Shown one piece after another: positions 28,108 through 37,441 of a DNA stretch of 64,000 nt. This DNA is from an uncultured Clostridium sp. (GTDB lineage Bacteria; Bacillota; Clostridia; TANB77; CAG-508). Location: contig CABUKD010000002.1 in the NCBI GenBank assembly GCA_902492105.1, positions 1-64,000 on the forward strand, given 5' to 3'. The first letter of the stretch is position 1. Each line of letters starts with the position of its first letter. Both the position numbers and the translations under genes were made by a program. The notes below the pieces were generated by a model. The model ran no database searches. It saw only the letters and a program-made list of their open reading frames with translations, and was not told where the DNA came from.

Positions 28108-28136
28108 AGTATAATATAACTTTATTTTATTTGCAA
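28108..28136 (-). promoter_or_regulatory. Promoter of small ORF cassette B
   Basis: TTGCAA and TATACT on the minus strand with a 17-base spacer. Confidence 0.6.
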
Positions 28137-28170
28137 TAGTTTTACTATTTTTTCCTTATTATAATTAATA

Positions 28171-28215
28171 TGACATTTAGTGTCAATACAAAATTATGAC
28201 AATCTATGACATAAT
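28171..28215 (+). promoter_or_regulatory. Candidate operators of the small Xre regulator
   Basis: The palindrome TGACATTTAGTGTCA (28171-28185) is followed by ATTATG/CATAAT symmetry (28193-28215) and two more TGACA half-sites. They lie just before the regulator start at 28235, so autoregulation is likely. This is inference. Confidence 0.5.
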
Positions 28216-28234
28216 TTTAGTGGTGATAATATAT

Positions 28235-28444
28235 ATGATAAGTGAGAAAAGAAAGCAACTAGGTTATACACAAGAAAAAATGGCTTTATTGCTGAATATT
28301 AGCTTAAGGCAATATGTTAGAATAGATAAAGAAATTTGTTTTCCACGAGTCGATATATTAGAAAAGTTAATTCATACATTAAGTTTAATCAATGAAGAAA
28401 TAGGACAATATGTTCATGAATTTATACAAAAAAAGTCAGGCTAG
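28235..28444 (+). CDS. Small Xre/Cro-type helix-turn-helix regulator
   Basis: The protein has 69 residues from ATG 28235 (GGTGAT site 7 bases upstream); an ATG at 28196 lies inside the operator region. The sequence MISEKRKQLGYTQEKMALLL, then NISLRQYVRIDKEICFPRVD, is a classic Cro/C1-type HTH. It has little beyond the DNA-binding domain. It stands alone on the plus strand, converging on spoIIE with a 4-base overlap of stop codons. Target unknown; the nearest candidates are its own promoter and the minus-strand cassette promoter at 28108. Confidence 0.78.
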   Translation: MISEKRKQLGYTQEKMALLLNISLRQYVRIDKEICFPRVDILEKLIHTLSLINEEIGQYVHEFIQKKSG

Positions 28445-28457
28445 GCTGACTTTTTCT
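28432..28457. terminator. Bidirectional terminator over the stops of the Xre gene and spoIIE
   Basis: AAAAAGTCAGGC and GCCTGACTTTTT-type arms surround CTAG, giving T runs on both strands. The hairpin contains both stop codons. Confidence 0.75.
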
Positions 28458-30948
28458 TATTTACTTTTGCTACAATTACGGTCATGTCGTCTTTTTGCAT
28501 TCCAAATTGATGGTCTACTGCTTCATTTACAATCATGTTTGCAATTTGTTGTGCATCATCAGTTTGTATGTCTTCTAACAAATATTTTACCCATAATTCT
28601 TTGTTAATGTATTCTTGATTGGCATCTATAATGCCATCTGTACACATTACTATAATATCTCCATCTTCTAAATCATAGTCATAAACAACTAAGTCATTTT
28701 GCTCTAAAATGCCTGTTGGAAGTGTTACAGATTTTAGTAATTGTACTTCTTTATTTCGTTTAATAAAGGTAGGACATGCCCCATTTTTAATAAATTCCAT
28801 ATTACCTGCATATAGGTCTAGAATTTGTAAGTCTAGTGTAGCATACATGTCTTCTTTGGAATTTGCTACTAAGGTAGAGTTGATTAGTTTTAAGGATACT
28901 TCTTTATCAAATCCTGCTTTTAATAGTCTTTCTAGCATCTTTAATGCTATTTTGCTACTTTTCATAGCTTCTGGTCCTGATCCCATTCCATCACTTAGTG
29001 CTAATAAATATTTGCCATCTTCTAGCTTTGTTTCTACATGGCTATCTCCAGAAACAGGTGAGCCCACTTTAGTAGTTGTTGCTACTCCTACTTGTAATTT
29101 GTATTTATCTTCTGAATAATAAGTAAATTTACAAGATGTTTTTTGTTCTCTTAATCCACATTCTTGTCCTTGTATACTAAATTTATCTTGTAATACTTTT
29201 TCCAAAATTCTAGCAATTTTCTTAATAGCACATTGTTTTCCTTCTATATCATCACAAAGAGAAGTATATACTTCTACAAAATATCTGCCTGAAGAGTTTT
29301 GTTTTATTTTTATTTGCTCAATATTTTCAATTTCTTTTTGTTTTAGTAAATTTAAAATTTCTTGCTTTTGCATCGCAAATGGGTCTTTTTCTTCTTGTTT
29401 CATCTCTTCTACCATTTGTGAAATAGCTTCTGATACACCTTCTAGTTGAGAAGATACATTCTTTTTGTTTTCTTCTAATTTTCTTTTCCAAATAAAGTTT
29501 ACTTTGCTAATACGATAAGAATAGTTAATTGCTTTTATCATTTGAGAAACATCTTCCATGGCCTGTCCATTTTTTTCTTCTAGTCCCATAATGTATTGGT
29601 TATGATGTTCTAAAATAGCTACTAATTCTTTTTCTGTAATTATTTCATTTTTTAATAAATGGTGGAAAATTTCATCTATAATACCATCTTCATTTTCTGC
29701 AATTGGTTCATACACTAAATTATTTTCCAATGCTTCTAGATTTAATTCTAGTTCTTGTTTAAAAATTTCTTCATTAGAAGTTTCTTGTTGCTGAATATCT
29801 TTTTCTTCTAACACTGTGCTTGCTGCTTCTTCATAGCTTTTTGCCAAATCACTAATGGTTTCTGACATACTATTTAGTTTGAAAATAGTATCTTGATTTT
29901 CTGTTAATCTTCTCTCTGTAGTTTCTGGAAGTAATTTATGTTTTCCATATAAGTCTTCAATATTAATTTCAAATCTTTTTGGTACTGCTAAAAGTCCTAA
30001 AGAAGCAATTAAAATTTCTTGGATTAAAATAACAGGTACCGTATTGCCATTTGCTACATAAGTTAGAATAATATTTCCTAAAATAAAACCTGCTATAACC
30101 CCAATTCTTCCTAAACGATAAAATACCCCTGCAATAAGTCCAGAAATAGCATAAGAAGCTACCATAATAGGTTCTCCATTTCCAATAATACCAAGTACTA
30201 CACCAATGGTAATTCCTCCCGTTGCTCCCACTAACATACCGTTTTTCCAGCCTAAAATTAGGACAAGTAAAATACTTAAAATATTACGCAAACTATAACC
30301 AAAAATAGTAAAATCTCCTAAAGCGCATAAACTAATGGTAAGAAGTAAACTAGTTCCCATTACTTCTTCTATAGAAAATACCTTTTTGTTTCCAAATTCT
30401 CTTATCATTAAAATGGAATTACTAAAAATTTTGTAAAATACATAACTTGCAATAGAAAGAGCAATACTAGTTAAAAAGTCATACATATAAAAGGTGCTAA
30501 AAAACATTGGCACAATTTGTACCATAAGTACAGCTAACAATAAGTGAATACCTAGTCTTCTTTCTTCGTTTACCCCTTCTTGTTCTTTTGGTCTTTTTAG
30601 TAAAATAAAAACGAAAAATACTAGAGTAGTTAAAAAATAAATTAATAAGCTATTGGTGCCAAAAGAAATAAAAGTACCTATTAAAGTTAATATATATACA
30701 ATTCCTATAGGCATACGGTTACTAAGCATAGCTGCTAAAAAGCTAATAGCAAATGGGCTAATACTTAAAATAAAGTTTTGACTACGAAAGCCAACCATAG
30801 AAATCATAAATGCTATTACATAAATAGCAATATTTTGGAAGCTAAATAAATCCTTTAAAATTGTTTTTATATTCTTTTTATTTATTTTTCTTTGTTCTTC
30901 GTTTTGTTCTTGTTCTACATTAAAATCTTTTTGTATATTTTGAAACAC
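28441..30948 (-). CDS. spoIIE: Stage II sporulation protein E (PP2C-type phosphatase)
   Basis: The protein has 835 residues. About ten membrane helices (40-330) are followed by a regulatory coiled-coil region (340-590) and a C-terminal PP2C phosphatase. The phosphatase shows SGDSHVETKLEDGKYLLALS, DGMGSGPEAMKSS and GDIIVMCTDGIIDAN with the metal-binding aspartates. SpoIIE localises at the asymmetric septum and dephosphorylates SpoIIAA, which activates sigma-F in the forespore. The start is GTG 30948 with AGGGGTGA upstream. TTGTAT and TAAAAT with 17-base spacing lie near 31095-31125. It is the clearest sporulation marker in the window. Confidence 0.95.
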   Translation of the reverse strand: MFQNIQKDFNVEQEQNEEQRKINKKNIKTILKDLFSFQNIAIYVIAFMISMVGFRSQNFILSISPFAISFLAAMLSNRMPIGIVYILTLIGTFISFGTNSLLIYFLTTLVFFVFILLKRPKEQEGVNEERRLGIHLLLAVLMVQIVPMFFSTFYMYDFLTSIALSIASYVFYKIFSNSILMIREFGNKKVFSIEEVMGTSLLLTISLCALGDFTIFGYSLRNILSILLVLILGWKNGMLVGATGGITIGVVLGIIGNGEPIMVASYAISGLIAGVFYRLGRIGVIAGFILGNIILTYVANGNTVPVILIQEILIASLGLLAVPKRFEINIEDLYGKHKLLPETTERRLTENQDTIFKLNSMSETISDLAKSYEEAASTVLEEKDIQQQETSNEEIFKQELELNLEALENNLVYEPIAENEDGIIDEIFHHLLKNEIITEKELVAILEHHNQYIMGLEEKNGQAMEDVSQMIKAINYSYRISKVNFIWKRKLEENKKNVSSQLEGVSEAISQMVEEMKQEEKDPFAMQKQEILNLLKQKEIENIEQIKIKQNSSGRYFVEVYTSLCDDIEGKQCAIKKIARILEKVLQDKFSIQGQECGLREQKTSCKFTYYSEDKYKLQVGVATTTKVGSPVSGDSHVETKLEDGKYLLALSDGMGSGPEAMKSSKIALKMLERLLKAGFDKEVSLKLINSTLVANSKEDMYATLDLQILDLYAGNMEFIKNGACPTFIKRNKEVQLLKSVTLPTGILEQNDLVVYDYDLEDGDIIVMCTDGIIDANQEYINKELWVKYLLEDIQTDDAQQIANMIVNEAVDHQFGMQKDDMTVIVAKVNKKKSA

Positions 30949-31153
30949 TTTCCCATCACCCCTACTTTTTTAATTTGTATCTCTATTGTAGTACAAGCTA
31001 TTTAAATTTTTTGTCGTTTTGGATACTAAAATTAAAAAAGTTTTCTCTCTTTTTTGCCATCTTTTGTGTTCTTTTTTCTTTTTTAAACTTTTTCTTTCTA
31101 CTATTTTATCGTAAATTGTGGGAAAATACAATATTTTTATGAATTAAATAAAT

Positions 31154-31735
31154 CTATATTTTTTTTGCAATAACATCGTATATATGCCAATGTTTTTCTT
31201 CTCCTGATACTATCTTTACATCTTTTTCAATTTCATTAAATTGAATTAATTCAAAATCAGTAAATAAATCTTTTACTTCATTTTCAGATAAAAATATTAA
31301 ATATTTCTTCTGTTTTACCCATGAATCCTTTTTGCCAAAAAAATTCCCAACAAAATATCCTCCTTTTAATAAAGAGTTATTAATCTTATTCCAAATAAAA
31401 TTGAAATATTCTTTTTTTGAAAAGGGTAAACTAAAATTAGCTACAATTAAATTTGCTTTTGGTAAATTCATTTTTCCAAACACAGATTTCAAAAATTTAA
31501 ATCTTCGTTGTTCTTCTTTGGTTAGTTGTTCCTTAATTATAGCTTCAGTATCTTCTTTATCAATAGCTAAAACGTTCCAATTATATTTTAACAAAGCTAT
31601 AGTATCTCGACCAGCGCCACAGCCTAAATCTATAGCTGTCGTTGGATCTATATTTAATTTTAAAAAATTTACTACATTTGCATGTGGTCTTGAATTTTTT
31701 GTAATATTATAATATTTTTCTATGCTATTCTCCAT
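31154..31735 (-). CDS. Class I SAM-dependent methyltransferase
   Basis: The protein has 193 residues. Motif I is AIDLGCGAGRDTIALL near residues 34-49, the acidic residue after beta-2 is in VLAIDKED, and motif IV is LIVANFSLPF. This is the TehB/Methyltransf_11-type fold. The substrate cannot be told. It has a strong AAAGGAGG site. Upstream lie remnants of an acetyltransferase and another gene, so it may be an acquired or shuffled segment. Confidence 0.85.
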   Translation of the reverse strand: MENSIEKYYNITKNSRPHANVVNFLKLNIDPTTAIDLGCGAGRDTIALLKYNWNVLAIDKEDTEAIIKEQLTKEEQRRFKFLKSVFGKMNLPKANLIVANFSLPFSKKEYFNFIWNKINNSLLKGGYFVGNFFGKKDSWVKQKKYLIFLSENEVKDLFTDFELIQFNEIEKDVKIVSGEEKHWHIYDVIAKKI

Positions 31736-31756
31736 AGATTTTCCTCCTTTAATAAA

Positions 31757-31888
31757 TTACTGAATTTTTAGTTCAAATCTTAAATTTTTGATACTCATAC
31801 CCAAATTTTTATAAAATTTTATAGCATTTTCATTAAATCCCCATACCACAAGTTCTATATTATCAATATTTTTTTCTTTTTCATCCAT
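31757..31888 (-). pseudogene. C-terminal remnant of a GNAT acetyltransferase
   Basis: A 43-codon frame encodes IELVVWGFNENAIKFYKNLG and then MSIKNLRFELKIQ. This is the last strand and helix of GNAT enzymes, including the characteristic NENAIKFYKNLG turn. The acetyl-CoA loop and everything before it are missing. An ATG precedes it (31888), but only as part of the remnant. Confidence 0.6.
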
Positions 31889-31921
31889 TTCTATTTCTCC
31901 AATCTATTTCTTATTTTGATA

Positions 31922-32047
31922 TTATAATTGTTTATTATTCTCAATCCAATTACAAAAATCTTCTTTTGTTATTTTAGTATCTCTATACAATTTCAATTGG
32001 TCTCTTACTTTGTCTTTCCATATTTTAAATTCTTTTTTATGTTTAAT
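31922..32047 (-). pseudogene. Short C-terminal gene remnant
   Basis: A frame without a usable start encodes KIWKDKVRDQLKLYRDTKIT then KEDFCNWIENNKQL and a stop. It has normal amino-acid composition and looks like the tail of a protein, perhaps from a mobile element, but I do not recognise the family. With the GNAT remnant it makes this a gene graveyard between the methyltransferase and the surface operon. Confidence 0.35.
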
Positions 32048-32099
32048 ATTTTTCTAATATTATAGCATTTTTTCAACTATTTTTCATTATAAATTGAAA

Positions 32100-32142
32100 A
32101 AAAGATGAATTGTAATTTTATTATTTACAATTCATCTTTTTT
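32100..32142 (-). terminator. Terminator of the first SdrD-type operon
   Basis: AAAAGATGAATTGTAA (32100-32115) pairs perfectly with 32125-32140, and the minus-strand product ends in TTTTTT. It lies about 30 bases after the stop at 32171. Confidence 0.82.
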
Positions 32143-32170
32143 ACAATTAGCTTCAATTACTTTTTCAAAA

Positions 32171-35100
32171 CTACTTCTTTTTCATAACCTTTTTCTTAAT
32201 AACCACAATTCCAGCAACAAGAAGTATTCCTACTAAAATTCCAATTCCATAATATAAGTATGCTTGTCCAAATGGTGGTAATATCACTACCTTTTCTGCT
32301 CTACTACTATCTACTTCTGTTGGAGTTTTGGTTGGATCTTGATTTCCTACTACAGAATATGCCATTCTTCTTCCTGCAGTATTAGAAGTTTGTACAATTT
32401 CGGCAATATTTTCATAGGTTTTATCATCTTGGCTGTCGCTAGTAGTAATTAATTGTGTAAGGATTAATTGTTTGCTTACTTTTTCTCCTGGTTTTAAACT
32501 ATTAGATAATTGTTCTGTTTGTAAAATAGTATTATAAGAACCAATTTGTTCTGTTAAACTATTATTTACTAATCTGTCATTAATATGTGCATTATCATTA
32601 TTGGTTAAGTCATTTGTATTAACTACTTTCCATCCTTCATTGTCCGTTTCTCTATATTGTAAATTATTTGCTACATAGTCTAATACTAAGTTTGCAGTTG
32701 TAGTTACTTTACTTTCTTCAGATGCACCTGTTGCTTTGTAGTAGAAGTCTTTGCCTGTATAATCTGTTTCGCCAGCATTGGTTACTGTTAATTCATATGT
32801 AATTTGAATCGTTGCACCATGCATTAGTTCTACATCTAGTATTGGTTGGATTAATCCGTTTTGCCCACCTTGGTATAAACTTGCAATTAATTTATCAATT
32901 TCGGTTCTGTATGAATAACGGTTGTAGTTTACATCTTCCTTACTTTCCTCATAATATGCTTCATATTGATCTTTGTCCATTTTACTACTTAAGTCATAAG
33001 GCTTGCCAGATACCCAAATTAAGTTTGGAACTGACTTACTTGCATCAAATGCAATGTTTCCATTAGCTAAAGTGATTTTTACATTACTTACTTTTTTGTC
33101 TAAAGTAAGCTGTGCTTTTGGTCTTTCGGTAAGTCCAAAGTCTACACAATTTAATGTATAATTTCCATTTTTGTCATTATTGTATAAGTATTTATCTGTT
33201 CCATTACTTTGGCTATTTAAACCATCTGTATTGGTTCTGTTATATTCTCCTTCTATTACAATAATAGCAGTTTGCGCAGTCATATGTGTATTTTGCATTA
33301 ATTCTTGTACCAAGCTATTATCAATAGAAGCCATATATGGTGATGCTAAAACTTCTGCTTTATGGTTATTTACATTAGAAGTACTATAAGCATTTACATT
33401 GGTTCTACCTTGATATGTTTCGTTTTGGTAGTTAGTTTTACTATTCTGTGTTCTTCCAGTATTGATGGTTTGATTTTCCCATAAATCTTTTGCATCTGAT
33501 AAGTCTGTTTTTCCATTTGCGCTTAGTTCGTCTGCTTTTTGAATATTGTAATATTCATCTGTATAGTTTGCAATAGATTGGTTATTTTTTAGGTCTTGTT
33601 GATATACAGTTGATTTAAAGTCTTGACCATTGTAGGATACTGCATTTTTGCCACCATTGTTAGCAGTTAAAACGGTTTCTTGGTTATTTCCATATTGAAA
33701 TCTTACCACATAGTTACCTGGTATAAAGTCACTAAATTCATAATATCCCTTTTCATTTGTCGTCGTTGTTTGCCATACATATTCTTTACCATCTTTCATG
33801 ATCTCTACTAGTTCTACAGTAACTCCTGCAATTCCAATTTCGTCTTTTTGTCTAATACCATCTCCTAAAACGGATTTGCTTATAGATTGTGTTCTTTCAT
33901 CTTCCCAAGCAGTACCATTTATTTTACGAATAGCACTTTGCTCTAAGTATACTTTAATGCTTTTTGCTCTATCAGTATCATCTTCAAAGTTCTTTTCGTA
34001 TTTTTCACCTTCTAAATCATCTAAGCTTAAGTTTCCTGGTGTTGAGTTATTATCGATAATTCCTGCAGGTGTTTTATTATTTTTGATTGTTTGTTTATTT
34101 GGAAGTTTTTCTCCTTCTGCATAATAGTTTTCGTAGCCATTAATTTCTGCATAATTTTCTTTTAAACTTTGGTCGTTATCTATAATAACTGGTCCTTGAT
34201 TATCTGAATTTACTTTAAATGTTAAGTAAATATAAGCATTTTCTCCTGTTGCTAGTTTTTTACCATCTAATCCACGAACATAAACTGAGTTTAGTTCTTC
34301 TTCTATATCTTGTTTAGAATCTTCTCCATAAATACTATCTCCACAGTAGTTTCCATTTCTGTCTTCACTAATTCCATAACTACTGTTAATGTTTCTAGCA
34401 TAGGCAATTTGGCTTAAATCTAAGTTATGTATCATATTATAGTAGGCTTCATCTGTAATTGCTACTTTTTCGTTGCCATCTCTATTACTATCTTTATACA
34501 TTACCCAAGATAAGTCTGGCATATAGGTATAATCTTTATCATAGTAGTCTACTACTTCTGTAATTTCATTTAGAATATTTTGTGAAGAGTTTCTAATGGT
34601 AATTTTATAAGTTACATATAATTCTAAATTACTTCCATAAAGGTTGGTATCTTCTGCTCTATATTCATAATCTGCTGGGTATAATTCTCTATTATAGTTT
34701 GTTCCATAATAGTTGTAGTAGTCTTGCATTCTGATTTGAATTTCCCAATATTTATCATCTTCTGAACGTTTATCATATTCATATACTTCTGTTTTTCCAT
34801 TAATTTTGGTTGCTGCACGATAAATATCTTTTCTTAAAGATAAATTATTTTCTTGTCTTCTCCATAAGCCGGCATTTACATAGTATTGACCATCATAAAT
34901 TGGTGGTTTTGTACCTACTCCTGGAATTACCATTTTTTTATTGCCAATTACAAAGTCATCATATACAGGGTATAGGTCTATTTCTCCATCTTCAAAAGGA
35001 GAACCAGTATAAGCTTGCATTTTACAATCTTCTATAAATTGTAGTTTTTTCCAAAGTTCTTCTTTTTGCTTTGCTGTTCTTGCAAAATCATTTACAATAT

Positions 35101-37360
35101 CTTCATAGATGTCAAGCATTGCTCTTTCATCTGGATATTCTAAATAGCGATCCATATATCTTTGGATTTTTTTACTAATTTCGCCTTCTTGAATTTTGTC
35201 TGTTTCTACAATGTTGCCTTTTCTGTCGATTTTGTAAAATCCATCTATTAGTTGTACATCAGTCTGTTCATATTCTCCATCTTCGTTTAGGGTAAATCCC
35301 ATTAAATCATTAATAGAAAATGTTTCATTATAGTAGTTTCTACCATCTTTTAATAACTCTCCGCTTCTTAAAGAATTGCTAGAAATATAGTTTTTTGGTG
35401 CTGAACCAATTTCTTCAAATTGTTCATTATATTCTTCCCTTGTCATTTCTAGTTTTGTATCATTTTCCCCACCATCTTGTAATTCAGTTACTTTAGAGGT
35501 AGCTTCCCAAATTTCGGTATTATATAGTTTGGCATTATATACCATGTCTGTTACAGAATCTTGGTGTACTAGGTTTCCATTCTTTTTTTGGTCAGTTACT
35601 AAATATTCTGTTGGTAAATAAATTTGGCCATTATATTCAAATGTGACATAATATTTGCTTTCAGAATTTAATCCATCAAATTCATAATATCCATTTTCGT
35701 CTGTTAAGGTTGGGTTCATTCTATAAGCAATTTCTCTATCTGTTAAACTTTCTTTATCTGCTTCAGATAATAGGTCTGCTACATAACTTACTAATTTGCC
35801 ATTTCTATATTGTAAATTTCCATTTTCATCTAATGGACATTCATATAAAGTAACTTTTACATTTGGAAGTACTCTATCATTTGCCTCTCCATTATATAAA
35901 TCAGAGTGAATACCATCTGCTATATTTTGTTTGGTATCTTTTACATCTTCCCATACATAACCACCTAAATTCATGGTGATATCTAATTTTTGGTCTCCTC
36001 CACCAGTTAAATTAATAGTTAGTTTGTATAGGTTTCTTTCTCCCCAAGCATCCATCATAAATTGTTGTGGTACAGGATATTCTGTTACTTTCCAACGATA
36101 GTTTACGCTACAAGAAGTTAAATCTCCGTCTTTGTTATAACTATCGTGGTGTCCTGTTTCAATTGGTGTTGCTACTAATTGGTGTCCTTCTAATTCACAA
36201 GCAATAGCATAAGTAGTCATATAGGAATACTCTACACTAATGTCTATATATCTTACTGCATCATTGCTGTCTAATACTCCTTGGTTTGGATTTTCTATTT
36301 TTAAGTAAAATTCTTGTCCACTTACTGGGTAAGATTGCTCTGTTCTATCTACATATCCTTCTTCTTCTAATGGTGTAAAAAAGTCTAATTTCTTTTCTTC
36401 TCCATTTTGGATATAGCTTATAATGTTAGCATCTTTAATATATTGCGTTTTATCTTTATCATTGTAACCTTTTACTGTCATGTTAGAAATTCCTGCAAAT
36501 TTAGCAGTAGCAGAATTTCCTTCTACATAATCCATTTTATATGGTCCAATAATTAAGTATTGTTCTTCTTGATTTACATTGATTTGTACCTTTTCTGTTG
36601 TGGTTTCTTTAATTGGATTATCTACATTATTTTTTAGTTCTTCTTCATAATCTCTATAATCCATAGATTCTTCTTTTAATTGTTCTGCCATATCTAGATA
36701 AGTAAATTTTGCTCCACTTGCTTCAAAAGATTCTCCTCTATTTACTTCCATATTAAGCCAAATAGCTACTTGTTTTACTTCTTGGCTAATGTTTTCTCCC
36801 TTTTTAAAATAAGTAGTAGATTTTCCATATACATAGCTTCCATCTGTTGGTGCAATAAAGTTATTTGGTGCAGTTACTGTATAAGCACCTGATGGTACTA
36901 GTTCTGTGTGATTATTGACACAAATATAATAGGTATTGGAATAACGTTTTGCAGGTAAGGAAGCTTTGTGAGAACCTGAACTTACACTACCTGTTGTTCC
37001 ATCTAGTGCTTTAATAGTAGCTACTAGATTTTCGTTCATTTCTACTGATACTCCTTTTTGGATACAGTAAAGCTGAATATCTCCAATGGAAGGACAAAAT
37101 ACTTTATTTACTTGGCTTGGTAATGCTTCATAATAGAAACTTCCATTTTGATAAAAAGCTGGGCTATCGTGAGCACCTTGTGTAACTAGAGTTCCATCTG
37201 CTACAGAGCCATTTACTGCTAAAGCTTCTTTAGTAAGTTTTGCAACTTGTTGTATTGGGCTTTCTTCATATTTTATCAAAGAAGAAATAGTAACAACTAA
37301 TGCGACAAATAAAAGTATAAGACCCAATACGAAAAGTGTAATTTTTCTTTTACCTTTCAT
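32171..37360 (-). CDS. Giant SdrD/Cna-B-type surface protein (pair 1, second gene)
   Basis: The protein has 1,729 residues. There is an N-terminal membrane/signal helix (about 7-29). A large unique region follows, then B-type beta-sandwich modules recognised by endings such as RMNPTLTDENGYYEFDGL and TTTTNEKGYYEFSDFIPGNY, the SdrD/SpaA signature. C-terminal DUF11-like segments precede a C-terminal membrane helix with a basic tail. Just before that helix is the motif VVILPPFGQAYLYYG. It has no LPXTG, but the layout mimics a sorting signal. Probably a cell-envelope-anchored stalk or adhesin. It follows its partner (37442) by 81 bases and is a paralogue of 45873-51347. Confidence 0.78.
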   Translation of the reverse strand: MKGKRKITLFVLGLILLFVALVVTISSLIKYEESPIQQVAKLTKEALAVNGSVADGTLVTQGAHDSPAFYQNGSFYYEALPSQVNKVFCPSIGDIQLYCIQKGVSVEMNENLVATIKALDGTTGSVSSGSHKASLPAKRYSNTYYICVNNHTELVPSGAYTVTAPNNFIAPTDGSYVYGKSTTYFKKGENISQEVKQVAIWLNMEVNRGESFEASGAKFTYLDMAEQLKEESMDYRDYEEELKNNVDNPIKETTTEKVQINVNQEEQYLIIGPYKMDYVEGNSATAKFAGISNMTVKGYNDKDKTQYIKDANIISYIQNGEEKKLDFFTPLEEEGYVDRTEQSYPVSGQEFYLKIENPNQGVLDSNDAVRYIDISVEYSYMTTYAIACELEGHQLVATPIETGHHDSYNKDGDLTSCSVNYRWKVTEYPVPQQFMMDAWGERNLYKLTINLTGGGDQKLDITMNLGGYVWEDVKDTKQNIADGIHSDLYNGEANDRVLPNVKVTLYECPLDENGNLQYRNGKLVSYVADLLSEADKESLTDREIAYRMNPTLTDENGYYEFDGLNSESKYYVTFEYNGQIYLPTEYLVTDQKKNGNLVHQDSVTDMVYNAKLYNTEIWEATSKVTELQDGGENDTKLEMTREEYNEQFEEIGSAPKNYISSNSLRSGELLKDGRNYYNETFSINDLMGFTLNEDGEYEQTDVQLIDGFYKIDRKGNIVETDKIQEGEISKKIQRYMDRYLEYPDERAMLDIYEDIVNDFARTAKQKEELWKKLQFIEDCKMQAYTGSPFEDGEIDLYPVYDDFVIGNKKMVIPGVGTKPPIYDGQYYVNAGLWRRQENNLSLRKDIYRAATKINGKTEVYEYDKRSEDDKYWEIQIRMQDYYNYYGTNYNRELYPADYEYRAEDTNLYGSNLELYVTYKITIRNSSQNILNEITEVVDYYDKDYTYMPDLSWVMYKDSNRDGNEKVAITDEAYYNMIHNLDLSQIAYARNINSSYGISEDRNGNYCGDSIYGEDSKQDIEEELNSVYVRGLDGKKLATGENAYIYLTFKVNSDNQGPVIIDNDQSLKENYAEINGYENYYAEGEKLPNKQTIKNNKTPAGIIDNNSTPGNLSLDDLEGEKYEKNFEDDTDRAKSIKVYLEQSAIRKINGTAWEDERTQSISKSVLGDGIRQKDEIGIAGVTVELVEIMKDGKEYVWQTTTTNEKGYYEFSDFIPGNYVVRFQYGNNQETVLTANNGGKNAVSYNGQDFKSTVYQQDLKNNQSIANYTDEYYNIQKADELSANGKTDLSDAKDLWENQTINTGRTQNSKTNYQNETYQGRTNVNAYSTSNVNNHKAEVLASPYMASIDNSLVQELMQNTHMTAQTAIIVIEGEYNRTNTDGLNSQSNGTDKYLYNNDKNGNYTLNCVDFGLTERPKAQLTLDKKVSNVKITLANGNIAFDASKSVPNLIWVSGKPYDLSSKMDKDQYEAYYEESKEDVNYNRYSYRTEIDKLIASLYQGGQNGLIQPILDVELMHGATIQITYELTVTNAGETDYTGKDFYYKATGASEESKVTTTANLVLDYVANNLQYRETDNEGWKVVNTNDLTNNDNAHINDRLVNNSLTEQIGSYNTILQTEQLSNSLKPGEKVSKQLILTQLITTSDSQDDKTYENIAEIVQTSNTAGRRMAYSVVGNQDPTKTPTEVDSSRAEKVVILPPFGQAYLYYGIGILVGILLVAGIVVIKKKVMKKK

Positions 37361-37396
37361 TTTTAATCATATTCCTTTCTTAAGGTTCAATCTTGA

Positions 37397-37426
37397 TTGA
37401 AAAAGAATTTTGTAATTCTTTTTCAA
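37397..37426 (-). other. Intercistronic hairpin in surface operon 1
   Basis: A perfect 13-bp stem (TTGAAAAAGAATT with its complement, loop TTGT) lies between the two surface genes. A second, mutually exclusive palindrome TTCAATCTTGATTGAA (37386-37401) overlaps one arm. No T run follows, so it is more likely an RNA-stability or processing element than a terminator. The equivalent gap in the second operon is only 22 bases and lacks it. Confidence 0.55.
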
Positions 37427-37441
37427 CCTCTCCCTCTCCTT

